Shown piece by piece: positions 46,695 through 55,859 of a stretch of DNA of 64,000 nt. Origin of the DNA: Brachybacterium vulturis (lineage in GTDB: Bacteria; Actinomycetota; Actinomycetes; Actinomycetales; Dermabacteraceae); the NCBI RefSeq assembly GCF_002407185.1, contig NZ_CP023563.1, positions 2,852,001-2,916,000 of the forward strand, read 5' to 3'. Each line of letters begins with the position of its first letter. Positions within the stretch are counted from its first letter, which is position 1. The notes under the pieces were generated by a model. It ran no database searches, had not been told where the DNA came from, and saw only the letters and a list, made by a program, of their open reading frames with translations. A program made the position numbers and the translations under genes.

Positions 46695-46937
46695 ATGGGC
46701 GCCATCGTCGGCGGAATCATCCTCTTCGTCCTGGGAGCCATCGCGCGCTTCGCCCTGGAGATCAACCTGCCGGGTGTGGACTCCGCGATGCTCGGCACCA
46801 TCTTGATGGTCGCGGGAGCCGTCCTGTTCATCGTCGGGCTGCTGCTGATGCTGCGCTCGCGCAAGACCGTCGTGAACACCCAGAACGCCCCCGGGCACAG
46901 CGTCTCCGAGCGTCGGGATCCCCCGCCCACCGTGTGA
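46695..46937 (+). CDS. DUF6458-type small membrane protein
   Basis: 80 residues with two membrane helices (about 3-22, AIVGGIILFVLGAIARFALE; 30-51, GAVLFIVGLLLMLRS) and a short charged tail. It matches the small actinobacterial proteins annotated DUF6458, of unknown function. An AAGGAG site lies 6 bases before the ATG at 46695. It is divergent from clpC and converges on a fucosidase; it is not part of either unit. Confidence 0.8.
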   Translation: MGAIVGGIILFVLGAIARFALEINLPGVDSAMLGTILMVAGAVLFIVGLLLMLRSRKTVVNTQNAPGHSVSERRDPPPTV

Positions 46938-46967
46938 GGGCTGCGACCGCTCCGGCCGACGGATGAT

Positions 46968-46999
46968 CCCGGTGCGCAGGGCGTCGGCACCGCACCGGG
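46968..46999. terminator. Hairpin between DUF6458 and fucosidase genes
   Basis: CCCGGTGCG (46968-46976) pairs with CGCACCGGG (46991-46999) around a 14-base loop in a convergent gap. It could end both transcripts. Confidence 0.5.
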
Positions 47000-47011
47000 G
47001 CGGCCCCTCCG

Positions 47012-48289
47012 TCACCCGGCCGCGACCTCCGGCTCCAGCCTGATCTCCAGCACGGGCAGTGCGACGTCCGGCCGGCGCACGGGGAGGGTGAAGGTGACCA
47101 CGTCGCGGCCCAGGGAACCGAGCGTCATCTGCGACGCCTTCTGCTCCGGGTCGATGACCCGGTGGGCGACCTCCGAGCCGTCATGCAGCAGGCGCGCGAA
47201 ACGCACGCGGTCGGCGGCCCCGGCGAGATGCACATGCTGCATCGGCCAGGTCGTCAGGTGCACGTACAGGCGGTCACCGCGCCGGGTGAGGACGGTGCCG
47301 CGAGGGGCGATGAACCCGTGCGCCGGACCGGCGCCGCGGACGGAGTCCTCGTGCAGCTCCATCCACTCCCCGATCCGGGCCAGGGCGGCGGTGTCCTCGC
47401 GGCGCAGGCCTCCGCGCCCGTCCGGCCCGATGTTCAGCAGCATGTTCCCGCCCGTCGACACCGAGTCCACGAGCATCCGCACCAGCAGCTCGGGGCTCTT
47501 GAACTCGAGGTTGTCCCGGTCGTAGCCCCAGGACCCGTTGAGGGTCTGGCAGGCCTCCCACCGCAGCGGAGCGCCGTCCGCGCCGGTCATGGGCCGGGCC
47601 GGCTGATACTGCTCCGGCGTGACCAGGTCCCCGGGGATGCCGAGCCGGTCGTTCACCAGGGCGTCCGGCTGCAGTTCTCGCACCATCGCCAGCAGGGTGC
47701 GGGCATCCCAGTCCTCCGCGCTCTTCCCGTCGGGGCCCGGATAGGTGAAGTCGAAGAAGAGATAGTCGATCTGCCCGTAGCGGGTCAGCAGCTCCCGCAC
47801 CTGGCCGTGCAGATAGGTGCGATACCTGGACAGGTCGCGACCGGCATCGAGCGCATCGCGGTCGGGATGGTCCCGCAGCGGGTGGTTCTGGTCGATCGTG
47901 AAGTCGGGGTGGGACCAGTCGATCAGCGAATGGTAGAGACCGACGCGGAGCCCCTCGTCGCGCAGCGCCCGGACCCATTCCTCCACCAGGTCGCGGCCGC
48001 ACACCGCCTGCGTCGTGTACGCGCTGAGGTCGCTGTCCCACAGGCAGAACCCGTCGTGGTGCTTGGTGGTCAGCACCGCGTACCGCATGCCGGCCTCCCG
48101 CGCACGGCGAGCGATGTCGCGGGCATCGAACCGATCCGGGTCGAACTCCTGCGCGTACCGCGCGTAGTCCTCGGGATCGCGGTGCTCCCGGCTCATCACC
48201 CATTCGTGACGTGCCGGGACGGCGAAGATCCCGAAGTGGACGAACAGGCCGAAGCGGGCCTCGTCGAACCAGTGGGCATCGTTCATCAT
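47012..48289 (-). CDS. Alpha-L-fucosidase, GH29
   Basis: 425-residue glycosidase releasing L-fucose from glycans; no signal peptide, so cytoplasmic. FGLFVHFGIFAVPARHEWVM, LTTKHHDGFCLWDSDLSAY and LRVGLYHSLIDWSHPDF are GH29 blocks, and YLFFDFTYPG contains the likely nucleophile Asp. The C-terminal beta-domain starts near TVLTRRGDRLYVHL. The first ATG is used because AAGGAG lies 6 bases before it, although an in-frame ATG is adjacent. It overlaps the stop of a truncated gene upstream. Together with a second fucosidase it suggests fucosylated oligosaccharide use, though no transporter or fucose kinase is present. Confidence 0.92.
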   Translation of the reverse strand: MMNDAHWFDEARFGLFVHFGIFAVPARHEWVMSREHRDPEDYARYAQEFDPDRFDARDIARRAREAGMRYAVLTTKHHDGFCLWDSDLSAYTTQAVCGRDLVEEWVRALRDEGLRVGLYHSLIDWSHPDFTIDQNHPLRDHPDRDALDAGRDLSRYRTYLHGQVRELLTRYGQIDYLFFDFTYPGPDGKSAEDWDARTLLAMVRELQPDALVNDRLGIPGDLVTPEQYQPARPMTGADGAPLRWEACQTLNGSWGYDRDNLEFKSPELLVRMLVDSVSTGGNMLLNIGPDGRGGLRREDTAALARIGEWMELHEDSVRGAGPAHGFIAPRGTVLTRRGDRLYVHLTTWPMQHVHLAGAADRVRFARLLHDGSEVAHRVIDPEQKASQMTLGSLGRDVVTFTLPVRRPDVALPVLEIRLEPEVAAG

Positions 48290-48466
48290 GCGATCTCCTT
48301 CAGCTGAGGGATGTCGTCCATCCGCTCTGGAACATCGAGGGCGAGGCGCTGCTCGTAGGCATCATCCCCGGCCGGCGTCAGCACGTGGCAGCTGCGGCCG
48401 CGGTGCAGAACGTCCGCATCGCAGCCCTCCCTCGGTGCGCCGCGTCGCGCCGACGCGGGCCGGCAG
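48286..48466 (-). pseudogene. 3' remnant of an unidentified gene
   Basis: An open frame between the two fucosidase genes encodes VLHRGRSCHVLTPAGDD and AYEQRLALDVPERMDDIPQLKEIA with good GC-rich codon use, so it looks like a true protein end. Its stop overlaps the next gene's start (ATGA), as between real operon neighbours, yet no proper start or ribosome site exists: upstream it runs into the other fucosidase's end. It is probably the tail of a deleted gene. The family is unknown; the sequence resembles the C-terminal beta-domain end of a glycoside hydrolase, but this is a guess. Confidence 0.5.
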
Positions 48467-49759
48467 TCAGTCCAGCGGGGCGTCGGTGGTCGCCCGGTAG
48501 GCCTCCGGCAGGGCGGGGACGGCGGCGTCGCCCGCGTCATGCACCGTGACCGCCTCGATCACCGCATCGGCGCCGTCGATCTCGATCCGGAGCGGACCGG
48601 TCCTCACCGGCTCCTCCAGCCGGTGGATCCGCCGCACCCCGATGGTGCCGCCCTCTGCCAGCACCGTGCCCTCGGCGTCGAGCACGCGGTGACCGCGCAC
48701 GCGCTGCCCGGCGGTGACATCCTCACGGATCTCGAAGTGGTCCCACCGTGTCCCCGCCGGGAGCTCCGCGCCCACTGCGTCTCCCTGCGGCGTCAGCTCC
48801 GCGGGGATCGGAGCCCCGAAGCGGGCATCCAGTGCGGCGCGGAACTCCTCCAGACGTGCGATGTCCGCGGCATCGATCCGTCCCTGCCGGTTCGGCGGGA
48901 CGTTCAGCAGCAGGTTCGCTCCCAGCCCGAGGGACCGATCGTGGATCGCCAGCAGGTGCTCGAGCGACTTCGGTCCCTCGTCCTCCTGCCAGAACCAGCC
49001 GCGATGCAGGGAGACATCGCATTCCGGCGGCAGGTACTGCGCCTCGGTCAGGCCGATGACGTCCTCGTCGTAGTTGTTCAGGTCCGTGGACCGCGTGACG
49101 TACTCGCAGGGGTCGGCCGCCAGGCCGTCCTCGTTGCCGATCCAGCGGATCGTGGCCGGTCCCATGTTGAAGACCATGGCGTCGGGCTGGAGCTCGTCCA
49201 GGACCGCGCCGATCGCCCCCCAGTCGTAGGTGCGGCCGGCCGATCCGGCGCCGTCGAACCACACCTCGACCAGGCCCCCGTAGTTCGTGCACAGCTCGCG
49301 CAGCTGGCGCAGGTAGAACTCGTCGTAGGCGGCAGGATCCGCGTACGTCGGCTCGTGGCGGTCCCAGGGCGAGAGGTACAGACCGAGGCGGAGGCCGTAG
49401 CGACGCGCGGCGTCGGCCACCTCACGGACGACGTCTCCCCTGCCGTCCTTCCACGGGGAGGAGGCGACGGAGTAGTCGGTGGTCTCCGTCGGCCACAGGC
49501 AGAACCCGTCGTGGTGCTTGGCGGTCAGCACGACATGGGCGGCGCCGAGATCGCGAGCGAGACGGACCCACTCGTCGGCGTCGAGAGCGGTCGGAGCGAA
49601 GGCCGAGGCGGGAATGGTGCCATCGCTCCACTCCTTCCCGGCGAAGGTGTTCACGCCGAAGTGGAAGAACATGCCGAGCCCGGCCTTCTGCCAGGCGAGC
49701 TGCTGCGGCGTGGGGGTGAGGATCTCGTTCGGTGCGGTGTCCACAGGAGTCACCCCCAT
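48467..49759 (-). CDS. Alpha-L-fucosidase, GH29, second copy
   Basis: 430 residues, clearly diverged from the neighbour fucosidase. GMFFHFGVNTFAGKEWSDG, LTAKHHDGFCLWPTETTDYS and LRLGLYLSPWDRHEP are GH29 blocks; LVEVWFDGAGSAG contains the nucleophile Asp; LGANLLLNVPPNRQG is the C-terminal barrel strand. There is no signal peptide. The start is either the ATG at 49759 or the GTG at 49753; a CAGAAT hexamer lies 6 bases before the GTG. The frame continues upstream but into the mqo control region. Two intracellular fucosidases imply import of small fucosides. Confidence 0.9.
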   Translation of the reverse strand: MGVTPVDTAPNEILTPTPQQLAWQKAGLGMFFHFGVNTFAGKEWSDGTIPASAFAPTALDADEWVRLARDLGAAHVVLTAKHHDGFCLWPTETTDYSVASSPWKDGRGDVVREVADAARRYGLRLGLYLSPWDRHEPTYADPAAYDEFYLRQLRELCTNYGGLVEVWFDGAGSAGRTYDWGAIGAVLDELQPDAMVFNMGPATIRWIGNEDGLAADPCEYVTRSTDLNNYDEDVIGLTEAQYLPPECDVSLHRGWFWQEDEGPKSLEHLLAIHDRSLGLGANLLLNVPPNRQGRIDAADIARLEEFRAALDARFGAPIPAELTPQGDAVGAELPAGTRWDHFEIREDVTAGQRVRGHRVLDAEGTVLAEGGTIGVRRIHRLEEPVRTGPLRIEIDGADAVIEAVTVHDAGDAAVPALPEAYRATTDAPLD

Positions 49760-49998
49760 ATTCTGGCAGAGATCGGGTGTTTGCTGGCGGACGTCCACTC
49801 TCCAGCCGGCGCTCCCCGGAGGCTCCGCGCGGCCTGCGCAGTGATCCCGCGGTCGAGGATCCTGGCGGGTCCGGGGGCCGCCGTCCAAGCCGCCTCCACG
49901 CTGGTGGGCCGCCGCGTCGACGCGCTCCTGGACACTCCCGACGACGAGTGAGGGCCGGATCGGGCATGCCGGAATCGCCGGGACCCGGTCGTGAGGGC

Positions 49999-50004
49999 TA
50001 GGCT
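49999..50004 (+). promoter_or_regulatory. Putative -10 of mqo
   Basis: TAGGCT places a start near 50011 and a leader of about 48 bases, ending with GGAGAG before the mqo ATG. The -35 is weak. The rest of the 299-base gap between the second fucosidase and mqo shows no gene. Confidence 0.4.
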
Positions 50005-50058
50005 TCATGGGACCGATCGAGGGACCTGCGCCAGTGCGGGGACGAGGGACGGAGAGAC

Positions 50059-51549
50059 ATGGCAGACCTCAGGGTGGATGTCGAGCGCGCCGATGCGGTG
50101 ATGATCGGGGGCGGGATCGCCAGTGCGACCCTTGCGGCCCTCCTCAGCGAGCTCGAGCCGACATGGGACATCCGCGTGCTCGAGAAGCTCGACACCGCGG
50201 GTCAGGAATCCAGCGAGGGCTGGAACAACGCCGGCACCGGACACAGCGCCCTGTGCGAGATGAACTACACGCCGCAGGATGTCGACGGCTCCGTCAGCCC
50301 CGCCAAGGCGATCACGATCAACGAGCAGTTCCAGATCTCCCGGCAGTTCTGGGCGCATCTGGTGGAGAACGACCGGATCGGTGACCCGAGCGAGTTCATC
50401 CACGCCGTCCCGCACATGAGCTTCGTGCACGGCATGGAGAACGTCGACTACCTGCGCCGGCGGCACGAGGCGCTCACCTCGAACCCTCTCTTCGACCGCA
50501 TGGAGTTCACCACCGAGCATGCGCAGCTGGCGGAGTGGGCGCCGCTGGTCGCCGAAGGGCGACCGGTCACGGAGACCATCGCGGCGACCCGCTCGACCGA
50601 CGGCACCGACATCGACTTCGGTGCGCTGACCCGTCAGATGCTCGGCTTCGCCACCCGCACCGGCACCACCGTCTCCACCGGGTCCGAGGTCGTGGATCTG
50701 CGCCGCATGGGCACGGACTGGGGGGTGATGGTCCGCTCCACCGCGGACGGCTCGATCAGCGTGGTGCGCACCCCGTTCGTCTTCGTCGGCGCAGGCGGCT
50801 ACGCGCTGACCCTGCTGCAGAAGTCCGGGATCGACGAGATCCGCGGCTTCGGCGGATTCCCGATCTCCGGTCAATGGCTGCGCTGCACCGATCCGGAGAC
50901 CATCGCCCGCCACGATGCGAAGGTGTACGGCAAGGCCGCCGTCGGCGCACCGCCGATGAGCGTCCCGCATCTCGACACCCGCTATGTGGGCGGGAAGCGG
51001 TCCCTCATGTTCGGCCCGTACGCCGGCTGGTCGCCGAAGTTCCTCAAGGCCGGCCGCTACACCGACCTGCTCGAATCGATGAAGCCCTCGAACATCACCC
51101 AGATGATGGCCGTCGCCCCGCCGAACCTCGACCTGATGGTCTACCTCGGCTCGCAGCTGGCGGCGACCCATCAGCAGCGTTTCGAAGCTCTGCTGGAGTA
51201 CATGCCGGCGGCGCGCGCGTCCGACTGGGAGGAGGTCACCGCCGGTCAGCGCGTCCAGGTCATCGCACCGGACAAGGCCAAGCACGGCGTGCTGCAGTTC
51301 GGCACCCAGCTGGTCACCGCGGCTGACGGCTCCATCGGCGGCATGCTCGGAGCCTCCCCGGGAGCCTCGACCTCGACCAGCATCATGCTCGGCCTGCTGG
51401 AGAAGATGTTCCCGCAGCGCATCGAAGCCTGGCGGCCCTCGCTGACCCAGATGGTGCCGAGCTGGGGACGGTCGCTGTCGGAGCACCCGGACGAGGCCCA
51501 CCGGCTGCTGGACCACACGGCCGAGGCGCTGGGCCTGACGCACTCCTGA
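50059..51549 (+). CDS. mqo: Malate:quinone oxidoreductase
   Basis: Membrane-associated flavoprotein oxidising malate to oxaloacetate with quinone as acceptor. The 496 residues are full length. DAVMIGGGIASATLAALLSE is the FAD loop, and NNAGTGHSALCEMNYTP the MQO-specific block. VPHMSFVHG, VFVGAGGYALTLLQKSGI, FPISGQWLRC and GASPGASTSTSIMLGLLEKM are further signatures. GGAGAG lies 4 bases before the ATG. lutA follows 88 bases after the stop, suggesting joint use of malate and lactate. Confidence 0.97.
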   Translation: MADLRVDVERADAVMIGGGIASATLAALLSELEPTWDIRVLEKLDTAGQESSEGWNNAGTGHSALCEMNYTPQDVDGSVSPAKAITINEQFQISRQFWAHLVENDRIGDPSEFIHAVPHMSFVHGMENVDYLRRRHEALTSNPLFDRMEFTTEHAQLAEWAPLVAEGRPVTETIAATRSTDGTDIDFGALTRQMLGFATRTGTTVSTGSEVVDLRRMGTDWGVMVRSTADGSISVVRTPFVFVGAGGYALTLLQKSGIDEIRGFGGFPISGQWLRCTDPETIARHDAKVYGKAAVGAPPMSVPHLDTRYVGGKRSLMFGPYAGWSPKFLKAGRYTDLLESMKPSNITQMMAVAPPNLDLMVYLGSQLAATHQQRFEALLEYMPAARASDWEEVTAGQRVQVIAPDKAKHGVLQFGTQLVTAADGSIGGMLGASPGASTSTSIMLGLLEKMFPQRIEAWRPSLTQMVPSWGRSLSEHPDEAHRLLDHTAEALGLTHS

Positions 51550-51637
51550 GGGCATCTCAGGACCCACCAGTCCTCGACAGAGGGTGGTGGACACGATCGG
51601 ATCGGGCCGGAACCGCGGCGAGGAGGAAGGTCGGCGG

Positions 51638-52423
51638 ATGCGCATCTCTTTGATGACCACGTGCCTGGTGGATGTGATGGCCCCGGACGTGGCTCGGGCG
51701 ACCGTGATCCTGCTGGAGCGGCTCGGCCACGAGGTGGTGTTCGACAGGCGTCAGACCTGCTGCGGCCAGATGCACACCAACTCCGGCTACTACACCGAGG
51801 CGGCGCCCATCGTGCGCTCCTTCGTCGACACCTTCGAGCCCGCGCTGGAGAGCGTCGACGCGATCGTGATGCCGTCCGGCTCCTGCGCCGGATGCGTCCG
51901 GGACCAGCACGAGCTGGTGGCCCGGCATGAGGGCGACAGCGAGCTCGAGCAGCGTGCCGCGGCGGTCGCGGCGAAGACCTACGAGCTCTCGGAGCTGCTG
52001 GTGGACGTGCTGAAGGTGACCGATGTCGGCGCGTACTTCCCGCACTCGGTGACCTACCATCCCACCTGCCACTCGATGCGCTTCCTCAAGGTGGGGGCAC
52101 GGCCGCTGAAGCTGCTGCGCGCGGTCGAGGGCCTGGAGATGAAGAACCTGCCCGAATCCGACACCTGCTGCGGCTTCGGCGGCACCTTCTCGGTGAAGAA
52201 CGATGCCACCAGTGATGCGATGGTGAGCGACAAGGCCGCGAACGTGGTGCGCAGCGGTGCCGAGTTCGTCGTCGCGGGCGATGCCTCGTGCCTGATGAAC
52301 ATCGGCGGCAAGCTGCGCCGCACCGGCGCCTCGCCGCGCTCCGTGCACCTCGCACAGATCCTCGCCTCGACCAGGGAGGACCCCTTCGTCCCGTCGGAGA
52401 CGATCCTGGGCAGGGCATCATGA
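51638..52423 (+). CDS. lutA: L-lactate utilisation protein LutA
   Basis: Subunit of the LutABC L-lactate oxidase complex; a CCG-domain protein related to heterodisulfide reductase subunit B. The 261 residues carry two Cys-rich CCG motifs: QTCCGQMHTNSGYY with SGSCAGCVRD, and YHPTCHSMRF with DTCCGFGGTFSVKN, plus DASCLMNIGG. The ATG at 51638 is chosen because GGAAGG lies 8 bases upstream and the family begins MRISL; the frame opens 54 bases earlier. lutB follows at 52 bases. Confidence 0.92.
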   Translation: MRISLMTTCLVDVMAPDVARATVILLERLGHEVVFDRRQTCCGQMHTNSGYYTEAAPIVRSFVDTFEPALESVDAIVMPSGSCAGCVRDQHELVARHEGDSELEQRAAAVAAKTYELSELLVDVLKVTDVGAYFPHSVTYHPTCHSMRFLKVGARPLKLLRAVEGLEMKNLPESDTCCGFGGTFSVKNDATSDAMVSDKAANVVRSGAEFVVAGDASCLMNIGGKLRRTGASPRSVHLAQILASTREDPFVPSETILGRAS

Positions 52424-52475
52424 ACGCCAGCGTCGGTCGACGGACTGCGAGGAACGAGCGGGAGGAGATGGCGCC

Positions 52476-54068
52476 GTGAACTCGGTGGATCTCGGCATCC
52501 CGACCGTGCGTCCGCAGCACGCCTCCCCGAGCTCGCTGCTGCGCGGCGATCGCGGCTTCCCCGAGGCGGCCCGTGAGGAGCTCGGCGACCGGACGCTGCG
52601 CGAGAACCTCCGCGCAGCCACCTCGACGCTCCAGTCCAAGCGCGCCTCGGCGGTCCGCGAGGTGCGTGACTGGCAGAAGCTGCGCGCTGCCGGCAGTGCC
52701 CTGAAGTGGCACGTCACCGACCACCTCCCGGACCTGCTGGAGCAGCTCGAGGCGTCCGTGACCGCAGCCGGCGGCGTGGTGCACTGGGCGCGCGATGCCG
52801 AGGAGGCCGGCGAGATCGTCACCCGCCTGGCGCTCGAGCGCGGTGCCCAGGAGGTGCTGAAGGTCAAGTCGATGGCGACCCAGGAGATCGGACTCAACGA
52901 GGTGCTCGCCCGCGCCGGGATCCGGGCGATCGAGTCCGACCTCGCCGAGCTCGTCCTGCAGCTCGCCGCGGACACCCCGTCCCATCACCTGGGATCCGCG
53001 ATCCACCGCAACCGGTCCGAGATCCGGGAGATCTTCCTGGCGGCCATGCCGGACCTGGAGGGGTCGATCACCGACGAACCGGCCGAGCTCGCCGCGGCGG
53101 CCCGCCGTTTCCTGCGCGAGAGGTTCCTGGACCTGCCCGGCTCGGTGGCGATCTCCGGGGCGAACTTCGCCGTCGCCGACTCCGGCACCCTGGTGGTCGT
53201 CGAGTCCGAGGGCAACGGCCGCATGTGCCTGACGCTGCCGAGGACCCTCATCTCGGTGGTCGGCATCGAGAAGATCGTGCCGAGCTTCCAGGATCTCGAG
53301 GTGTTCCTGCAGCTGCTGCCCCGCTCCTCCTCCGGGGAGCGGATGACCCCGTACACGACCCTGTTCACCGGCGTCCATGAGGGGGACGGCCCCGAGGAGT
53401 TCCATCTGGTGCTGCTGGACAACGGCCGCTCCGCAGTGCTCGAGGACCCGGAGGGACGCAGCGCCCTGCACTGCATCCAGTGCTCTGCCTGCCTGAACGT
53501 CTGCCCCGTCTACAACCGCACCGGTGGGCACGCCTACGGCTCCACCTATCCCGGTCCGATCGGTGCGATCCTCTCGCCGCAGATGACCGGCATGCATGGC
53601 AGCGATGATCCGAACTCGACGCTGCCCTACGCCTCGAGCCTGTGCGGTGCCTGCTACGACGTGTGTCCCGTCAAGATCAACATCCCCGAGGTCCTGGTGC
53701 ATCTGCGGGCGGAGGACGTCGACCGCCGTCGCCGGACCCGCGGCGACTTCCACAGCAGCTGGGACCTGGCGCTCCAGGGCGCGAGCAGGCTGATGTCCTC
53801 GCCCCGTGCGTACGACCTCGCGGTGCGCTCGGCCGGTCCGCTCAGCTCGGTGCTGCCCGGGAAGAACATCGGCACGCTACCGGGTGTGCTGCCGCTGATG
53901 CCGGGCTGGACCGACCACCGTGACCTGCCCAAGCCCGGTGCCTCCTTCCGCACCTGGTGGGACCAGCACGAGAAGGACCGGGCCGCAGCGGGGCCGGCGG
54001 CCGACGGCGGCACGGCCGAGGACGCACCGCCGGGGCGGCCCGACACCGGGGACGAGGAGAGCTCATGA
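52476..54068 (+). CDS. lutB: L-lactate utilisation iron-sulfur protein LutB
   Basis: 530-residue iron-sulfur subunit of the lactate complex. The LUD domain covers roughly residues 60-300 (VVHWARDAEEAGEIV, SMATQEIGLNEVLA, SVAISGANFAVADSGTLVVV). Two 4Fe-4S motifs follow near residues 333 and 390: CIQCSACLNVCPVYN and CGACYDVCPVKINIPE. The C-terminal 40 residues are acidic and disordered. It starts with GTG, and its stop overlaps the lutC start as ATGA. Confidence 0.95.
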   Translation: MNSVDLGIPTVRPQHASPSSLLRGDRGFPEAAREELGDRTLRENLRAATSTLQSKRASAVREVRDWQKLRAAGSALKWHVTDHLPDLLEQLEASVTAAGGVVHWARDAEEAGEIVTRLALERGAQEVLKVKSMATQEIGLNEVLARAGIRAIESDLAELVLQLAADTPSHHLGSAIHRNRSEIREIFLAAMPDLEGSITDEPAELAAAARRFLRERFLDLPGSVAISGANFAVADSGTLVVVESEGNGRMCLTLPRTLISVVGIEKIVPSFQDLEVFLQLLPRSSSGERMTPYTTLFTGVHEGDGPEEFHLVLLDNGRSAVLEDPEGRSALHCIQCSACLNVCPVYNRTGGHAYGSTYPGPIGAILSPQMTGMHGSDDPNSTLPYASSLCGACYDVCPVKINIPEVLVHLRAEDVDRRRRTRGDFHSSWDLALQGASRLMSSPRAYDLAVRSAGPLSSVLPGKNIGTLPGVLPLMPGWTDHRDLPKPGASFRTWWDQHEKDRAAAGPAADGGTAEDAPPGRPDTGDEESS

Positions 54069-54838
54069 GCGGGTGGACGGACTCCCGCCCCGCACGCACC
54101 CCGGGGATGAGCGCCAAGGAGGAGATCCTCGCCCGGGTGCGGACCGCATTGGCGGTCCCGCGCCGCGATGAGGTCACCGAGGCCGCGGACGTGCCGCGCA
54201 CCTACCAGCGGGCCGATGACAAGCAGGAGCTCCGCACCGCTCCCGAGAAGGCGCGCAGCGTGCTGGTGCAACGGCTCGAGGACTGCACCGCCACCGTCCA
54301 TCGCGCCACCGCGGACACCGCGCCGGCAGTGATCGCCGCCGCGCTGGGCGGGGCGCGCAGCGTGGTGGTCCCCTCCGGTCTGCCCGCCGCCTGGCACGAG
54401 CAGGTGGACGCCTCGCTGGTGGTCGACGACGGCACCGCCACGCCGCACCAGCTCGAGGCGATCGACGCGGTGCTCACCGGCTGCCATACGGCGATCGCCC
54501 TGACCGGCACCATCGTGCTGCGCAATGATGACCGGGCAGGACGTCGCGCGATCAGCCTGGTGCCCGACCACCACGTGGTGGTCGTCGAGTCCGAGCAGGT
54601 GGTGGTCGGCGTGCCCAAGGCGATCGAGCGCATGGCGGAGACCCCGGCGGCGGCCTGGACCCTGATCTCCGGTCCCAGCGCGAGCAGTGGCATCGACCTC
54701 GAACGGGTCGAGGGCATGCACGGCCCCCGGCGCCTCGAGGTGATCCTGATCGAACCGGAACCTGACCCCGCCCCGTCCGCGACACCGGGGACGACGCCCC
54801 GCGCCGCACCCGCCGACCCCCAGGAGAAGAGTCCATGA
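54065..54838 (+). CDS. lutC: L-lactate utilisation protein LutC
   Basis: 257-residue LUD-domain subunit of the lactate complex. EEILARVRTALAV at the N-terminus, ATPHQLEAIDAVLTGCHTAI, LTGTIVLRNDDRAGRRAISLVPD and HHVVVVESEQVVVGVPKAIE are LutC blocks; SGPSASSGIDLERVEGMHGP is the C-terminal motif with the conserved GVHGP-like end. The ATG overlaps the lutB stop. No lutR-type GntR regulator or lactate permease is adjacent. Confidence 0.95.
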   Translation: MSGWTDSRPARTPGMSAKEEILARVRTALAVPRRDEVTEAADVPRTYQRADDKQELRTAPEKARSVLVQRLEDCTATVHRATADTAPAVIAAALGGARSVVVPSGLPAAWHEQVDASLVVDDGTATPHQLEAIDAVLTGCHTAIALTGTIVLRNDDRAGRRAISLVPDHHVVVVESEQVVVGVPKAIERMAETPAAAWTLISGPSASSGIDLERVEGMHGPRRLEVILIEPEPDPAPSATPGTTPRAAPADPQEKSP

Positions 54839-55800
54839 ACGACGCCGCCCCGACTGCCGGCCTCGACCTGCCCGACAGGGGCACCGCCCGCGACCGCGGA
54901 GAGCTGTTCGCCCTCGAGGCCGGGACCTACCGCGCCGAGATCTCCTCGGTGGGAGCGACCCTCGAATCCCTCACCGTCGGCGGTCGCGACCTGCTGGTGC
55001 GCAGCCCCGAGACCGGTCCGATGCAGTTCCACCGCGGGGCGATCGTCGCGCCGTGGCCCAATCGGATCGGCGACGGCACGTACACCTGGGAAGGCCAGGA
55101 GCTCCGCACCGCGCTCACCGAACCGGAGCGCGGCAATGCGCTCCACGGCCTGATCTCCTTCCAGGCCTTCACCCCGGCGACCCTCTCGGAGGACGAGCTG
55201 GTGCTGCGCACCGAGCTCTTCCCGTCCCCGGGATACCCCTTCCACCTGCTGCTGACGGTGCACTACGCGCTGGATCCGCAGGAGGGCCTCAGCACCACCG
55301 TGACCGCCCGCAACCTCGGTGCCCGGGACGCCCCCTACGGAGCCTGCCCCCATCCGTATCTGGTCGCCGGGACGGAGCCGCTGGATACATGGTCGCTGCA
55401 GGTCACCGCCGGGACCGTGCTCACCGTCACCGAGGACCGACTGCTGCCCACCGGCACCGCCCCGGTCACCCCCGACGGCGAGCTCGACTTCCGCAGCGCG
55501 AAGACCCTCGGTGCGCTGTTCCTCGACCACGCCTTCACCGATCTCGGCCGCGACGCCCAGGACCGGGTGGTGGTGACCGTCTCCGCCCCCGGCGGCACCG
55601 GGGTGGAGCTGACCGCGGGACCGGAGTGCCCGTGGCTGCAGATCCACACCGGTGACCGTCCGGAGCCGGAGAACAACCGGCTCGGCCTCGCCGTGGAGCC
55701 GATGACCTGCCCGCCCGATGCCTTCCGCAGCGGCACCGATGTGGTGCGGCTGGCCCCGGGTGCCGAGCATGCCGCGTCCTGGACCCTGCGAGGCTGGTGA
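54835..55800 (+). CDS. galM: Aldose 1-epimerase
   Basis: Mutarotase for galactose or related sugars, 321 residues. GNALHGLISFQAF contains catalytic H104, and ACPHPYLVAG H173; AIVAPWPNRIGDG is the N-terminal signature and RLGLAVEPMTCPPDAF carries the base Glu. Its ATG overlaps the lutC stop as ATGA, so it is cotranslated with the lactate genes. No sugar kinase or galactose operon is nearby; the adjacent fucosidases may supply a substrate, which is inference. A perfect hairpin follows. Confidence 0.92.
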   Translation: MNDAAPTAGLDLPDRGTARDRGELFALEAGTYRAEISSVGATLESLTVGGRDLLVRSPETGPMQFHRGAIVAPWPNRIGDGTYTWEGQELRTALTEPERGNALHGLISFQAFTPATLSEDELVLRTELFPSPGYPFHLLLTVHYALDPQEGLSTTVTARNLGARDAPYGACPHPYLVAGTEPLDTWSLQVTAGTVLTVTEDRLLPTGTAPVTPDGELDFRSAKTLGALFLDHAFTDLGRDAQDRVVVTVSAPGGTGVELTAGPECPWLQIHTGDRPEPENNRLGLAVEPMTCPPDAFRSGTDVVRLAPGAEHAASWTLRGW

Positions 55801-55823
55801 GCAGCGGCCCGATCCCGGCATGA

Positions 55824-55859
55824 GCACAGGCCCGTCACCGATCGGTGACGGGCCTGTGC
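55824..55859. terminator. Bidirectional terminator between galM and lsr2
   Basis: A perfect 18-bp inverted repeat without spacer, 36 bases long, with arms GCACAGGCCCGTCACCGA and its complement. It lies 23 bases after galM and 37 bases before the lsr2 stop, where the two genes converge. Confidence 0.85.

Noticed and set aside
49760..50008. N-terminal extension of the second fucosidase up to an ATG at 50008
   Set aside because: The extra residues are unlike GH29 or a signal peptide, and the stretch holds the presumed mqo control region.
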